Shown here: positions 33,635-46,920 of the stretch, piece by piece
How the letters are laid out: every line of letters starts with the position of its first letter
Numbering within the stretch: position 1 is the first letter of the stretch
Assembly: GCA_009760855.2 (NCBI GenBank)
Contig: WPIO01000077.1
Location: 1,438,501-1,502,500 of the forward strand
Length of the DNA stretch: 64,000 nucleotides
Source of the DNA: Cristatella mucedo
Lineage: Eukaryota; Bryozoa; Phylactolaemata; Cristatellidae
Direction: 5' to 3'
Notes under the pieces: generated by a model
Databases searched by the model: none
Told to the model about the DNA's origin: nothing
What the model saw: only the letters and a program-made list of their open reading frames with translations
Program-made: the position numbers and the translations under genes

Positions 33635-33635
<1 letters not shown>
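32860..33635. other. intergenic; no gene seen
   Basis: The open frame at 32966-33364 minus has a Pro-rich then Ser-rich composition but no recognisable domain. GCGG repeats lie at 33150-33170. Confidence 0.35.

Positions 33636-33636
<1 letters not shown>

Positions 33637-33677
<41 letters not shown>
33637..33677. repeat. (CT)n microsatellite
   Basis: Pure CT. Confidence 0.95.
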
Positions 33678-33679
<2 letters not shown>

Positions 33680-33680
<1 letters not shown>

Positions 33681-36600
33681 CCTCTGCTGCTGTCGTTACA
33701 AGCACAAGAGAGTGCCTCAGCGCTCACACGGTACACACGTAGGCCGCTTTCATGCTACTCACTACCTCAACTGCCCTCCGGATTTAGCTATGCTTCTCAC
33801 TTTCTGTTGGTTGCGTGAGAATGAGTCTGTTGGCTAACGCATGCTTACAGATAGCCGCTTTGGTTATGAGTTTGCTATAGAAAACTCCTCTCCGAAACAC
33901 CCACTAGTCCTTCTGACTTTGTGGAGTTACAGACGCAGATATGTTACATTACATTACATAAGGCTACCATAGGTCTTGGAAACCGCAGCGCCTTCAGACC
34001 CGGTCACTTGGGAGTTCGACGGCGCAGTCTCTGCCACTTTCGTCATCCGGGTGACGGCTCACACCATCGACGATGCCAGAGGGCGCTGCCACAGGCACCG
34101 AGATCGCGCGACGGGCGAGAGAGCAGCACTGTTATTCCTTCTTCCAGGCTGCGTGAGGTGCACAAAAAGCCTAATTGGAAATCGGGCGATGTAATGAATA
34201 TTGATAATGCTCCTAAACCGCTTCCTTTGGGGGGCGCCGCTGCAGTTTTATTCCCAGTGTTGAAGCCGCGTAATTAGGCAGGGCTCGCTGCAGATTTTAA
34301 GATAATTGTTCTTTTTAATGAAGCCTGACCTCCTCTGGTGAGACGCCTGATCTGACATTTCTATCCGTCTCATTAGACAATAAGAATCGATAAGAAATCC
34401 TCGGGAAAAGGGGAATTAATTATTAAGTGGATAGCGCCGAGCTTCATCGCAGCGCTATCCGCTTTTTGCTTTATCGGTGTCGCGCGGAAGCCGAGAGACG
34501 CGACAGCTTTCACTCAGCCGCCGTCAGTCATTTCCGCTCCTTCGCCGTGGGACTCGGCGAAGGATCCTCGCGGCCCCCGAGCGGCCCACCCGCCGGGCGG
34601 GCGCCCGCCGCGCGACCGCCCGCCTGCCAGCCGTTCGGTGGTCAGCGCCCGCCAGCCGTTCGGCGGTCAGCGACCATAGGGCGGGCGACTTCAGCGACTG
34701 ACGATCGTGTGAGCGGCCGCCTCGACAGGAGCTGCGGACAGGAGTTTCCGTCCAGCGCCGACGCTCTTACGCAAGAGGCGGACGCGGAAGGAAAGCGAAA
34801 CGCAGAAGGCGCGAAATCCGCTTGCGCTCACACTCACGGTGGCTCGGCTGTCGCGTCTGTGTCGAGCGTTTAGCTTTGGCGATCGCTACCCTCCGCGAGC
34901 GAAGAGACGCGGCCCTCAGTCAGGTGCCGGCGAGCTGCCTCCGCATCGGCCGCCGGAGCTGCTGCTTCTGTCGCCGCTGCTGCAGCACTCGGCGGATTGA
35001 GCAACTGTGGTGCCTCGGGCGGCGAAAAGGAGGTGCCGGCAGGTTTTCGGCAGTCCCGCTGCGGCGGAGCTCAGTCGGCTAGTCTGGCTCGCTGGCTCCA
35101 GAATTCTAAGCGCATGCCTAAGAAGTGCTCGCATTATTAATCACTGCTAAACGGGCGGTCGCCGCCAGCCTGGCGGCAGCCAATCGGAGCTGCAATCGAA
35201 GAGGCACGCCCCCCGGGTCGCTCAGTAAGGCGGGTCGGTGCGGCAGCCGGCGAGCACGAACCGAGCGGTCAGTTGGCTCCTGAGCAGCCGGCGGTCGTGG
35301 GGCCAAGTTCGTTCTCTAGCTCGCCGCCGCTTGCTTGCTGGGACGCGCTCAGGCTTCTGCCTCGGCGGCCGGCGGAGCAGCGGCCTTCGGAAAGTCTCGA
35401 GTAGCGTGTCGCGACGACAACGGCCTCGGCTACTTTTTACCCACTCCGAACGACAGCCGCCGGCCTGGGAAAGGGGCGGTTCAGAGCTCTCACACGCACG
35501 GCGCTAGGTAGCTGCCTTCGATCGGGCAGACGACGCAGCTACGTCGAGCTAGCAATGGCAGCGCGACTCGATACTCGGCGGCTTGAGAACGCTATCGACT
35601 TGAGCGCGGGCGCTAGCTAATCGAAGTTCGCTCCAAGTTCGTATTTGAACGAGAAATCTTAAATCGGAATATTGATACAGAATTAGCGTGAGCAAACATT
35701 ATACAATCTTTATTGCATAAAAGCGTTTAAAGAAAACCACTCGAAGAGCCTGCACAAACATAACCTCCGCAGAGTCAGCTGCCGAGCACACAAGCGACCT
35801 GTGTTTGTTAAGCAGTTAAGATTCGACGCTGTAATGCGTGCACTTCGCCGCCTTCCTTTGTGGTCAAAAGACGTCGCGAGCAGCGACACAATCGACGATC
35901 GGGCCTGGCGGCCGCTCCGGAAGCCGAGCGTGGAAGCCGAGCGCCGCCTCTGCCAACGTAAGTTGCGGTACCCCACCGGCAGCAGTTGCTGCCGCCGCCA
36001 CAGCAACCGGAGCCGCTTTCAGAAAGCAGTAGCTGCGCATTCTGCAGCCCCTCTGCCGCCGCGTCGCCGCCGCCGCCGCTCGCCTCCCAGCCGTCGCCGG
36101 TGGGGTCCCTAGAGCAAACGTCGGCCCGCGGATTTTCGAGGACGCTCGTCGAGCCCACCACGCCCTCGCCATCGTCGGTCTTGTGCGATGAAATACGACG
36201 ACGCTCGGCTAGAGCGGTCTTCGGCTAGCGCCCGCGCCCTTATCGCGAGCCGCATTTATTGTGGCGCGCCATACGATCCGGCACTTCGCGCTCGGCGTCC
36301 TTTGGCGGCAGTCGAGTCATTGTCCCTGCCGAACGGCTGGAAAGAGCGAGAGCTCAGGTGGACGCGGGCCTCTGCCTGCGAAGCCTGCTAATTATCTGGC
36401 GTCGCGAAGACGTGGCACTAATCCCCACGGGGAGCGAGAATCACTCTCTGCGTGACCGCCACGCCATGCAAAACCGAGCGTCGGTGCGATGCGCTCCCAC
36501 CCTGCGGGTCTGCGGCGGCGGGCGAGCGAGCGAGCACGCGAGCGAGGGCGTGAACGTTTCGGCGGCGGCGGCAGCATGCTGGAGAGCACTTTGCGACCGA

Positions 36601-37285
36601 CCGACCGACCGACCGTCCGTCCACCCGCGCCACCGACGCCACGGTAGCGTAAGGGGCCGCTCGCGGCTGCTGCAGACGAGCATCTGCAGCCGTGGCACGC
36701 GCGTAGCCACTCGCCAGCTCCTTTGCCGAGCCTCGACATGGCTGGCAGGTGACGACCGAAGAGCGAGGCCGCACGTGCAAATCGCTGCTACCTGGAAAAG
36801 TGTCTCAGCTCCTCTCTCCCGAACGAGATATCCGCTGCCGGGCAGCTTCGCACGCGGCGAGCCAATTTCGCAAGACGAACGGCATTCGGTCGACGCTCGC
36901 CAAATCAGAGAAATCGGCGGGTCGAGCAGGCGCGCGCTCTCTCTCTCTCTCTCTCTCTCTCACGTTTGTGCCAGGTCGCGTCGACGCAGCTTCGTCGACA
37001 ATCGGATCCTGCCGACGCCTCGTGAAACGAGCCGCTGGCGTCAGTGGCGGGCAGAGTGGCAGATTTCCGGCTCTGCTGGCTCTTCGGGCGGCGAGCGTCA
37101 GCGGTGCCTCCGCGCAGACCCGCCTCCCGAGAAGCAAGCTTCTGCGGCGGCTTCGTCGACTTCGAGAAACGCAGGAAGTGGCCGCGCGAGTGGCTCGCTC
37201 GCATTGCACTGACACGCGGAAACTTAATGAAAGCACACGAGGTTCGAGCAGTTGAGTACAGCCCACAAGCACCGTATGCACACAT
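33680..37285. other. intergenic, mostly GC-rich block (34.4-37.2 kb)
   Basis: CpG-dense, with a GACC repeat at 36597-36615, a CT tract at 36938-36961, a direct repeat of about 27 bp at 34619-34672, and hairpins at 34429-34460 and 34538-34564. Open frames up to 317 codons (36259-37212) lack domains and are matched by open frames on the other strand. Confidence 0.4.
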
Positions 37286-37321
37286 ACCTCTCTTACTCTC
37301 TCTCTCTCTCTCTCACTCACG

Positions 37322-37668
37322 ACTTTTGTCATGACGTCCCCTGACTTGACCACATTTAAAAAGAACTTAAAAGCGAACCTATTGATGACAGCATTTAGTG
37401 GGTTCCTGTGATTTGTCCTTTATGTGCTTATGCTTGCTGACACTGTTGCATGCTGCCAAAAACCACACTTGCATGCTGACCCTGTGCATGTCACCCCTAA
37501 CTACGTTATTCATGTTGTTTATCGAGCATGATACCACTTAACACTAGATCGTATTTCCTTTGCAGTAAATGTAAAGCGCCAAGAAAGAGAATGAGTTCTC
37601 TGATGGCGCTTTATCAAGAGTATGATGACGATGATGATGATTATGACGAGTATTTTTATTATTATCTC
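37322..37668 (+). mobile_element. LINE 3' fragment
   Basis: Plus-strand copy of the end of the reverse-transcriptase frame (CTTGACCACATTTAAAAAG), the 3' UTR and the stem-loop tail AAAGCGCCAAGAAAG...GGCGCTTTATC, ending in GATGAT repeats. It matches 61446-61800 in opposite orientation. Confidence 0.9.
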
Positions 37669-37737
37669 TCTTAACACTCTGAAATACATATTATTATTGC
37701 TTTTAAGTGTAATCATATTAATATTTATAATGTGACA

Positions 37738-37785
37738 TTTGTATAGCACCCTAAGAGAGCTGATTCTCTTTTTAAGCGAACATGT
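37738..37785 (-). mobile_element. SINE-1 tail scrap
   Basis: TTTGTATAGCACCCTAAGAG followed by a decayed stem-loop. It lies between two LINE pieces. Confidence 0.6.
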
Positions 37786-37920
37786 ACATATACATGCTGG
37801 AAAGAAATCGTGTCAATTTCTCTGTAAAACCATGCACAATTTCAGCACGCATAAGCGCACAAAGTAAATCCTTACGGAGCAATTGCCCTCAGGAACAGCG
37901 GGTTTTCATTCAGCTTCCTT

Positions 37921-38990
37921 AATAATAATAATAATAATTCACTCGATAAAGCGCCCTCAGAGAACTTAATCTCTCTCTGGGCGCTTTACATTTGCTGTAA
38001 AGTGAAATGCAATTGAATGATAAGTAAAATCATGCTTGAAAAACAAACGAAATGAATAAAATGGTTAGGGGTGACATGCACAGGGTCAGCATGCAAATGT
38101 GGTTAGTGGCAGCATGCACAGTGTCAGCACGCATAAGCACATCAAGGACGAATCACAGGGACCCACTAAATGCTGTCCTAAATAGGTGTGTTTTTAAGTT
38201 CCTTTTAAATGTGGTCAGGTCAGGGGATGTTCTGACGCAGGTCGGGAGGGAGTTCCAAGCTTTGGGAGCATATGAACTAAATGCACGGTCTCCAAAGGAT
38301 TTAAGGTTTGTATGAGGTATATGTGTGACGTGTAATCAATGGTATCGACAAGTAAGTCGGGAGTGGAGTCCGGATTTGGGAGCGTAAGAATTGAAGGTGC
38401 GGTCTCCAAAAGACTCGAGGTTGACTGGAGGCGCAGAAGGGACGTCCCAAGTTCGTACATCTGTTGGGGAATCTTATCTTTATCTAAACAAGCCCGAATA
38501 GTCCCATTATATTGCTGAAAGTAGTCAGACTTGACTGTAGAGCTGACGTGTTTAACTACTGAACTGCCTGTTCGGTAGAGGACACCCAGATGTCGCACAG
38601 TGGATACAGGAGATATGCTCGCTCGATCTCATTTTGAAGGTTAGGCTTTTCGATTGCTGAATCGCCTTAGGTTTGCCATAGCTAGTAAGCTGGTACATCT
38701 TTAACTTGAGAACGTTTGCTGCAATCCAATTGTGAATGTCAGCAATACATTTTGCAAGGTAGTTGAGAGAGTTTTACCTTCTGGAAGGCATTAAGGGGTC
38801 GTAGTACAAGTGTTTATCCGCCCAAAATGAAGGCCTATTTTGTGCTTGGCAATTGTATAGGCAAGTGAGGAGTGTGAAAGGAAATGGACACAGACCCAAA
38901 TCCTTGTGGTAGCGCCTTTTCTAATGGCTCACTGGATAACCGTTGGCCATTGACATCTGGGCTCTGAAAGCTCCATCTGAAATCGAACTT
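37921..38990 (-). mobile_element. decayed LINE copy, 3' half
   Basis: Minus strand. Starts with an ATT-type tail and stem-loop almost identical to 61446-61515, continues through 3' UTR and C-terminal reverse-transcriptase sequence, then fades (38640-38990), where scraps matching TTGTGCTTGGCAAT (61446 copy 62560-62580) are still seen. The frame is broken throughout. Confidence 0.88.
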
Positions 38991-38994
38991 CGCC

Positions 38995-39600
38995 CGGGCA
39001 CGTGCCATTCACTGGTCGAGGACGCTGTACCAGGACAGTATGGAGCGACTGAGGACCACCTGCGCCCCGTGCGACTGAGAGCAGACACATTTCGCTAAGA
39101 ACGGGCAGCGATCTCCGAGCAACCTCTGGTTTATAGGGCTCGAGCTTTAACAGTTGATCTATTGAGATTTCATTCTGCTTCTCTCTCAATGCATTGCTTC
39201 AGTCTGTCACTTTAGATGACCAACTCAGGAGCACGAATAGAATAGTAATGTATGTGCATCTTTTCATGGACCCCTGTCTTAAACTTCAGCTGGTGGTCCT
39301 TAGGATGCAAGTCAGGTCAACACATGGGCAAACACTGATGAGCACTGCTTACTGGTCAACGCATCTCCATGAGCTTACCCGTCGTCAAGTGGTTCCGTTA
39401 CAGCCGCCCAACTTGCTGCCACCGAGCGGAGGGAGCGTTACGACTGCCTTTGGCCAGGCGTATAAACTAGGGAGAATTGCCCGAGAAAACTAATATTGCG
39501 TCGCAGACCTTTTTTACGATCTGAAGCCGGGTGCAATAGCTCCCAACACAAAGGATGCATCGCTAGTCCATGGCGTTCGCTCTGACCAGTGACATAATAT
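38995..39600. other. intergenic; no gene seen
   Basis: May contain further decayed LINE sequence at the left edge. Nothing else recognised. Confidence 0.4.
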
Positions 39601-39602
39601 AA

Positions 39603-39752
39603 TAATATAATTCATTTATGTAGCGCCCCAAGAGAACCTAATCTCTGTTCAGGCGCTTCACATATGCCTCGGGGCTCGAGCCCACGACCTCAGTCAGACC
39701 TTGGTCGGGGGGGGGGGAGCACCTTAACCGCTAGACCAAACCAGCTCGGTAT
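39603..39752 (-). mobile_element. SINE-1 copy (best preserved)
   Basis: Minus strand, reads TTTGGTCTAGCGGTTAAGG (A box), GAGGTCGTGGGCTCGAGCCC (B box), GAAGCGCCTGAACAGAG ... TTGGGGCGCTACATAAATG and an AATTATAT tail. A poly-G run has expanded in the anticodon-side region. Confidence 0.92.
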
Positions 39753-40147
39753 CGTATAGGAATCATGTTGGCCAAAGATTGAATAGAGTTGTAATGCATT
39801 CTCCGCAGTTAGGTATTGCTAAAATACCTCTTTAGAGAAATTTGTAATATAATATTCTATATCTCGGTGGATTAAACTCCCAATCAGGATGCTTTTCCAT
39901 GCTTATTTAAGAAATAACCCGTACTCGTTATTAAACCTTGATTATTGATTCTCTTGCAGCGAGTTGGAAAAGACTTAGATAGAGATTTAGCTTTGTAGGG
40001 CGATTTACAAACAACCCATTGCTATTATAAATATTTTTATTATTATTACTATTCAAACGTCCACGCTAGTTGACCGTGCACCGTCGGACTATGCCCCATA
40101 GAATCAAGACGCCGACTGTTAGATAACCACGGTGGTGATTGCCTTCA

Positions 40148-40203
40148 AGCACACACACACACACACACACACCCCCACACACCCACACCCACACCCACAC
40201 ACC

Positions 40204-40252
<49 letters not shown>

Positions 40253-40330
40253 ACACACACACACTCACACACACATGCACGCACGCACACACACACACAC
40301 ACACACACATACACATGCACACACACACGT
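40148..40330. repeat. (CA)n microsatellite
   Basis: CA repeats with CCCACA and GCACGCACA interruptions. Confidence 0.97.
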
Positions 40331-40334
40331 AAGT

Positions 40335-42240
40335 GGAGGCACGCTCTCACACGTGCACACACGCACACGCTTGCGAAAATAGCGAGGACCGCTCGCTCGT
40401 GTTACTGCTGCAGCGTACCTCGTGTTACAGCTGCAGCGTACGCATAGTGCTGTCTATCGACAGCCAGTATCTTATTGTTTCTGGTGATGGAAAGATTCTG
40501 ATTTGGATAATTTGCAGTGTCTTAAGGACAGAAATTCAATCGGCGAGAGCCCGCTAGTGGATGGAACGGTTCCTGCCACGTTCAAAGACAGTAGTTGGCC
40601 TAGGCCGCGCCCCTCGAATGTTACCTCAGGAGCTTCACGAGATACCTGCGAATAACCTGTAGAGAGAATGGCACTGTGGCAATCGCCAGTTCAGAATAAT
40701 ACGATATTTGTATGAATGAGATGTTTGTCTGGAGAGCACTGAGAGAGCCCAATCTCTTTCTAGGCACTTTCTGTATATAAGCATTGCAGTCGGAGAATCT
40801 AAAGTCTCGTCTTGTGTCGTACATTTAGCCCTCGCACTGCTTGTAACTCTGGGTAAGAAAAGAAAAACGCCCGACTGGGTTTGAAAATATCTGCTTCGGA
40901 AATAACCTGACTACTCAGCGGGCTATCTAGTCGAGAGCCAGTGCTGAGGGCGCTTCGTGGTCTGAGACTGAGAACTCAAAACGCTCATTCATTGAACAAT
41001 AGCAGCAAAATCCGTCCCGGATACGCACTAAGGTTTACTGTCTGCAAGCAGCAGCAGCAGATTGGTCACAGTCCGTGCGGAAGCCATTGCGACTGCCAAA
41101 GTAGCGAGCATAGCTTCGGTATGCCTTAGCGACAGACAGCTGCCGTATTAGTGTAATTAATTCTAAATGATACCCCCATCACTTCAAATGAGGGCGCAAA
41201 AAATAAGCCTGCTTGAGAAGTTTGCCGGCATTAGTATGCTCCTTCATGCTGCAGTGCTGCTTATCAGTATAGCATCAGTCCTGCAGACCTTTCGGAAAGC
41301 TGATAACTAGCTTACAAAGCGACGATTGTTCAGCCCCCTCGGAGAGCAGGCAAGGAAAAAGTAGCTTCAGACTACTATTGAACAAGAAGGAACATAATTG
41401 GCTGCATGCCTCACCCACGGACCAAGCAGATTGGCATGCAACTCGCCCTGTCAAATTCGTACAAGCACTATTTTGATCCCTGAGCAAAGGACCAAACTAC
41501 AAACCGAGTAGTGTCCATGAAAATCAATCACAATCGGTTGCATGTACTCTAATGATGACAGTTTACCCTTTTACCTAGTGCAGTATACGCAGGTTGGTTT
41601 CCCCGGTTCCTCTCGTTGATTTCTTGGTTCATTTCTGCCTTAATTCATTTCGCCGTCACGATCCGAAGCCGGATCTGATGCAACAGGCACTAGTTTCCAA
41701 TAAAAGGGCGAGTGTGTACGCGAGTAAGCGTGTCTGCAGGTTACTTTGACTCCCAAACTCCCTAAGCCTCTGTCTCCTCTGGTCTATGTCAAAATGTGTG
41801 CAAATGCAGCAGTGAGTCCTGTATCAAAATGGCAGCAGCAGATGCGCTTCATTGCCGTCAGTGCTGAAACGCCAGGCGGCATCTAATCTCAGCGCATACG
41901 TAGAGACCTACAAAACATGTACGCATACATGTACGCGCATACATGTACGCACACATCTCCAGTCTTAGCTAGTTCAGACTGTACTGCAGCCTGGTAATCC
42001 AACCGGGGCAAAATACGAAGCGCGATGACTGATGGCCAAGCCACGTTCAACTTCAAACTCGCCTACGCCGCGAGTCCTCATCGAGGTCACGTGCTGGGTC
42101 GCCTGCCCAGTCGCGTCCCTGCTCGTAACTGCGAATCAGAGTACGCTAAATATTCTAAAAGCAAACGTCTCAATCCATCCTTGGGTCCTAGCCAGGGGGA
42201 GGGTATTCGTACTGCAGTAGTGCAGAGGTGGTGCGCTCCA
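40335..42240. other. intergenic; LINE/SINE tail scrap
   Basis: At 40733-40790 a minus-strand tail (GAGCACTGAGAGAGCCCAAT ... TAGGCACTTTC). A short ATACATGTACGC repeat lies at 41925-41955. No gene was recognised. Confidence 0.5.
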
Positions 42241-42242
42241 GT

Positions 42243-42402
42243 CGGATTATTCATGTTGTCTGTTTATCAAGCATGATATTATTCACCATTCAATTGCATT
42301 TCCCTTTGCAGCAAATGTAAAGCGCCTAAAGAGAGAGATTGAATTCTCCGAGGGCGCTTTATCAAATGCATTATCATCATTATTATTACTATTATTATTA
42401 TC
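42243..42402 (+). mobile_element. LINE 3' end fragment
   Basis: Plus strand, with TTTATCAAGCATGATATTA, CAGCAAATGTAAAGCGCC, the stem-loop, GGCGCTTTATCAAATG and an ATT tail. Confidence 0.9.
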
Positions 42403-42404
42403 CT

Positions 42405-45360
42405 ATTATCTGGTTCAGCCTATCCTTCAGCCGACTGTCCGCTTTTTCAATGCTCAACGGCGACTTCATTTATTTGCCACTCAATGCATTCTGCCGTCGA
42501 AAGCTTTTGCTTTACTACCGGCGCTTTCAGTGACTCACGCGTGCCGCGAATCCCTGGCATAATTTCAAGCCCTGCTATCTCCTGCTGTCGCGCGGTAGGG
42601 GGAGCGGTGAGCAACAATTCACGCTCGTCTCGAGGCGGTGCCTACTCGCGTACCCCATTCACGCTGTCGCCTCGCTTCAGCTCGCGTCAGTCGCACGCAC
42701 TGCTTTTATACGCTCTCCGTCATCGGAGGGAGAATTGTGCGGAAACTCAATGTCGAGGCTGCTCTTTCTGATCCGCCGCCGCAGTGCAGTTCCGGCGCAG
42801 CAGCAGCAGCCGCCGCCGCCGCTTTAAGACTGATGCTAAAATCTTTATGAAGCAGCCCCATATTTTCATGAGCCGGCCAATTTGACTCGAGGCGCTCGGG
42901 TATCGATTGCTAGCACGCCTCGGCTGCTTACGCTCGCTCGCTCTCTCGAATCAGTCGCTTCGGCAGCGTCTAGCGCTTTCGAGATACTTCGAATCCGATG
43001 CGATGAATAATCCCTGTAGTGCAGGTGGTGGGAAATCTAACGTCAGTCTAAAAATGCCTTTGAAAATGGTTTGAATGCAGCCTTTTTTCGGCAACAGGAC
43101 TTCGCGTCGAGGTTCGGCATGTGCCGGAACGTTGGAGCAGAAGCCGGAAGCTGTGGATTGACAGCGATCCGTTGACCCACTTCCGTCGCTCGGAGCCAGC
43201 GGCCGCCGCCGTTTTCAAGCGCCGTGCATCACGTACCGTCTACCGTGCACGGCCTGTTATGACCGTTCACTGCGCCCGACGCCGGAGAAGTGCCGGTGCC
43301 ATCCTTTGCTCTGCACACTTCCGGCTGCAGGCGCTTCCGGCTGCGTGACTGGCAGAAGGCGGCAGGCGCTCGCGCGAAGGCATGCATCTCAGCACGCGGA
43401 CGTAGCTTCGCACTCGCCGGACCGCTGCGCCTCGACGTCGGCGCGCGTTGCTGAGTCGGCGGCGGCATCGGCTGTGGCGGCGGCGCGTCAGCGGCCGACG
43501 GCGGCGTTTCGGCGCTCGGCGAACGCGGGCGGGAGGGCGGGCAGGCTCGCTTGCGCTCCTTCTCGCCTCTCACCGGCTGTTTATCGAGACTGCAAAGGTC
43601 TGCTCTCGTAGCGTTCAACATTGAGCCGGTCATCTGAATGCCCCCGAGGAACGCCCCCAGAAGCTGCTGCTTCTGAAAAACACGCTCGTCGATTTCCTGC
43701 CGCCGTTCGCCACTGCGCTGCCTGCGTGCCGGCGTTTGCCATAGCGAACGCTGCAGCGACGGACGAGGAGGTCGGACTTCGACGGTCAGGGCTAGTCGTC
43801 CTGGGCCGTTGGACGCCAAACAACGCTCGTTCGTCGTTCGACCGACCCTCACATTTCCCTCCCCTACCTCTCCCCCTTTCCTTCCCCCTGTCCCACCTCT
43901 TTCCCTCCCCTTCCCCTCCCCCATTTCCTTCTCCCTTTCCTTCACGCTTTCCTTCTCCCTTTCCCTCCGCTTTTCATGCCCCGCTCCCCTCGCGCGTTCA
44001 CTGCTGCCTCGGTCCCTGCGCTAGTAACAGCGGTGTGGGTGGCGGGGCACTTCCGTGGCCGCGGGTCTAAGTTGTGCGGCGCCGACTCGACGCTCGAGCC
44101 CTCCTTGCAAGCGGTCGTCGCCTCTCAGCCTGTCGCCTAAAGCCGAAGAGAAAGGCGAGCGAAAAGAGATCACCGACCAGCGTCCGCCGACCGCGCTAGC
44201 CGCGTGAGGCAGACGGCGTCGGGACGGATCGCTGTCGCAATGCCGGCTTGCGGCGGCGGCAGGCGGCGCATCGCTCGTCCTCTGCCGCGCGACTCGTAGG
44301 ACGCGCTAACGAGCGACAATAATGTTACAAGTCCCAGCGATGGACGGCTTGATTGGTCGGCGGGCGGCGGCTCCAGCGGCGCAGCTGCTGGCCAGCGAGG
44401 CGCCGCCCGCGCTGGGGCGCTCCGCTCGCTCGCAATGACGCTTGCGATTCGCTCAGCCAATAGCCCGCCGCAGCTACGCCAGCTTCGAGAGCGCCTCCGA
44501 GGGCGCCGGCGGAGGGCGCACGCCGCGGCGGCGGTGTCAGGTTTCGCGAGCCGGCTCGCGACGTTCGGCGAGCTGCGGCAGACGAAACTCCGCTGCTCGT
44601 GCGCCGCCGCTGGCGCAGCGCATGGCGATCGACTTCAACGCGAGGGGCGTCGTAAGCCAAGCCGCTGCACGCCGCCGCCGCCGCACGCCGCCGCCGCACG
44701 CCGCCACCGCCGCCGCCGCCGAGGCGAGAAGCCCCATCCGCGACACCGGCAAGGGAATATTGAAGAAAGCAGCTCGCTTAGTCGAGAAGGCTCAGCGCCA
44801 CGCTGACGCCGAGACGTCGCGCGCGGAGCGCCGCCGCCGGCGTTCGGCGTAGTGAAGGCCAGAGGTCGTCCGTCTGTCTGACGACTGGTCGCTGCTCTAT
44901 TGAGGCGTGCTCACCTAGAAATCGCGAAAGGTTAGCCCTGAGAGACACCGTCTACGGGGAATGGGTTTGATATTTAGATTGCGGCGACGCCGCCGCTACC
45001 GGTGGGGGAGAAGGAGTGAATGTTAAAGGCGACGGCGATTTAAAGCTGGTAATCGCTACGCCGAAGCTTCGCCGCAGGCTGGAGGATGCGAGAAGCCGCC
45101 GTAGGGCTGTCAGCGTTCTATAGCCGGCTTAACGACTAAGACTACAGGACGGAAAACTTCCACCGCAGAATAAATTTAATAAAGCATACGAGTAACGCAT
45201 GCAAATTATTTTTGTGCTGAAAAGATTTTGTTTGCGTCGTCATTAGTGAAAAAAGCAAAGCCTCCATGTACGCACGCAAAAGGTCGAATTAGTTATGCTT
45301 ACGTGCTTAAACACGCGAGATAATATACTAACTTAGGTATGTTGCAACAAAATTCACTCT
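42405..45360. other. intergenic with GC-rich block (43.1-45.1 kb)
   Basis: Contains a C/T-rich stretch at 43840-43980 and CCG repeats around 44670-44725. Open frames at 44435-44852 on the plus strand end in an Arg/Ala-rich segment. One has RMAIDFNARGVVSQ, but no family was recognised. Confidence 0.4.
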
Positions 45361-45361
45361 C

Positions 45362-45605
45362 ACAGTTTAATTTGGCATTGAATTGCATAAAATGATGAGC
45401 AGGCTTATGACCTGTGAGTTATTTAAATAAATATTTAGATTCTGTACAGCTTATCTCTCAGTGTACTGAACAGCCTGACCGGTACGGTCCGCCTATTAGC
45501 TACGCTCAGCCGGCCTACCGTGGGTAAGTGATTGCAGCTGCAACGCTTTTTTGCAGGTCTTCATATGTACGCACCTTTAATTTTCAAATAGAATGGCGGG
45601 TACCC
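45362..45605 (-). repeat. R3 dispersed repeat copy
   Basis: Reverse orientation relative to 19990-20275. TTGAATTGCATAAAATGATG and GTACGCACCTTTAATTTTCA match the family ends. Strongly diverged. Confidence 0.55.
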
Positions 45606-45894
45606 TCAACAAATCTCCAACTACCCACCAGCCATTTAGTGGAGCCAGTTAGCAAAAAGCAATCTCGCCCAACTAATTTCAATGGCCTGAGACGAAATCA
45701 ACGCTCGGCTTCCAAGTCCGAGCATGCCACTCGTTGTTTTGGTAAAGCTATTTTTGTTGTTGTTGGTGTTCATTATTTTCACATACTTAAGTTGTTAATT
45801 ATAACTATAACAAAAAAGGCATAGGCCCCCAAGATAACTATGTGATTACCTAGGCATTTTAGGTAAGCTCTACAGCAAATGTCCCAATGATTAA

Positions 45895-46120
45895 CGGCTG
45901 GATGCACAACAATTTCAGCATGCGTAAGAGCACATAGACACGCGAAAGAAGAAAATGCTACGTTGTGCTATGAGGAGCAGATGGGCTTTTACTTTCTTTT
46001 GATTTTTGTCTATTCAGAGGATGTTGCGATGTCATTCTGTAACGACTTCAATCCTGTCGGAGCATATGAGCTAAGCTAAAGGTAGGGTCTTCAAAGGATT
46101 TGCGGTGGTTTCCTTAGTAA
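45895..46120 (-). mobile_element. decayed LINE 3' UTR fragment
   Basis: Plus-strand reading CAGCATGCGTAAGAGCACAT and GGAGCATATGAGCTAAG ... TCAAAGGATTTG parallels 61640-61830. Confidence 0.65.
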
Positions 46121-46129
46121 TGGTCTTCA

Positions 46130-46920
46130 TGAGTACTGTTTTAACAATCTAGGTTTCTGTTTTTATGCAGATGACACACAGCTGTACCTTTAATTCGAGC
46201 TCTCAGTGTCACAAGTCCGCATCACGTGTCCATGTCGCGTGTCATCAGCTTTCTTCGATGCCTTGCAGCATGGAGTGCCGATATCGCAATGGGCTAGTAG
46301 AAAACGTAAGCACATTTAATGATGACAACCCAACTTATTAGTTAGGGGCAAACTTAATATTAATTAGACATTGGAAGACCTAACCCTCAAAAAAGACTTG
46401 GCTCAGCACGTCTCTTGTAGCCCCTACCCAAAATATTGCCCTTCACTAAATGAACACACCAGATCCGCTGTCAAGTGTGCCTAATTTCAGCTATGTAACA
46501 CTACAAACATTCAGACTTACTTAGGTAACTACATCAAAACCAAAGCTATCCGCGCATTTGTGACATCGCGTCGAGTCTTCAGTAACTCATTGCTTGCAGG
46601 GTGCAAAACGTTGTAGTTTGGGTTGTCTATCTTAAGCATCAAAACTCCATATGGCACAACTTCTCACTGACTCCCTCTGGCTTCCCATCAAGCAGCTTAT
46701 ATACTTCAAAGTTCCGTCACTAGCACGTAGCTCCTTTCATTTTCTTGTGGCAGCCTACCCCTCTGACATACTTCCTAATAGAAATTTGTGTCGTACCACT
46801 CATTCTCCTTATTCAAGTCGCATAGCTGTGACTCTAACCAGCCTCAGCTCCTTTAGAGACCGTACCTTCAGGCTCCCAAGGCCTAGCTAGACCTTACTCC
46901 CGACAGACGTCACTACATCA
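46130..46920 (+). pseudogene. decayed LINE reverse-transcriptase copy
   Basis: Plus strand. FYADDTQLYL is readable near 46165-46190, the catalytic YADD motif. Later blocks parallel the C-terminal region of the LINE at 61558-62847: HTRSAVKCA near 46450, a TSR block near 46560, LTDSLWLPIKQLIYFKV near 46665, and AYPSDILP near 46755. Many stops and frame shifts, so non-functional. Confidence 0.85.

Noticed and set aside
46130-46920. Active reverse-transcriptase gene
   Set aside because: YADD is visible, but stops and frame shifts are frequent.
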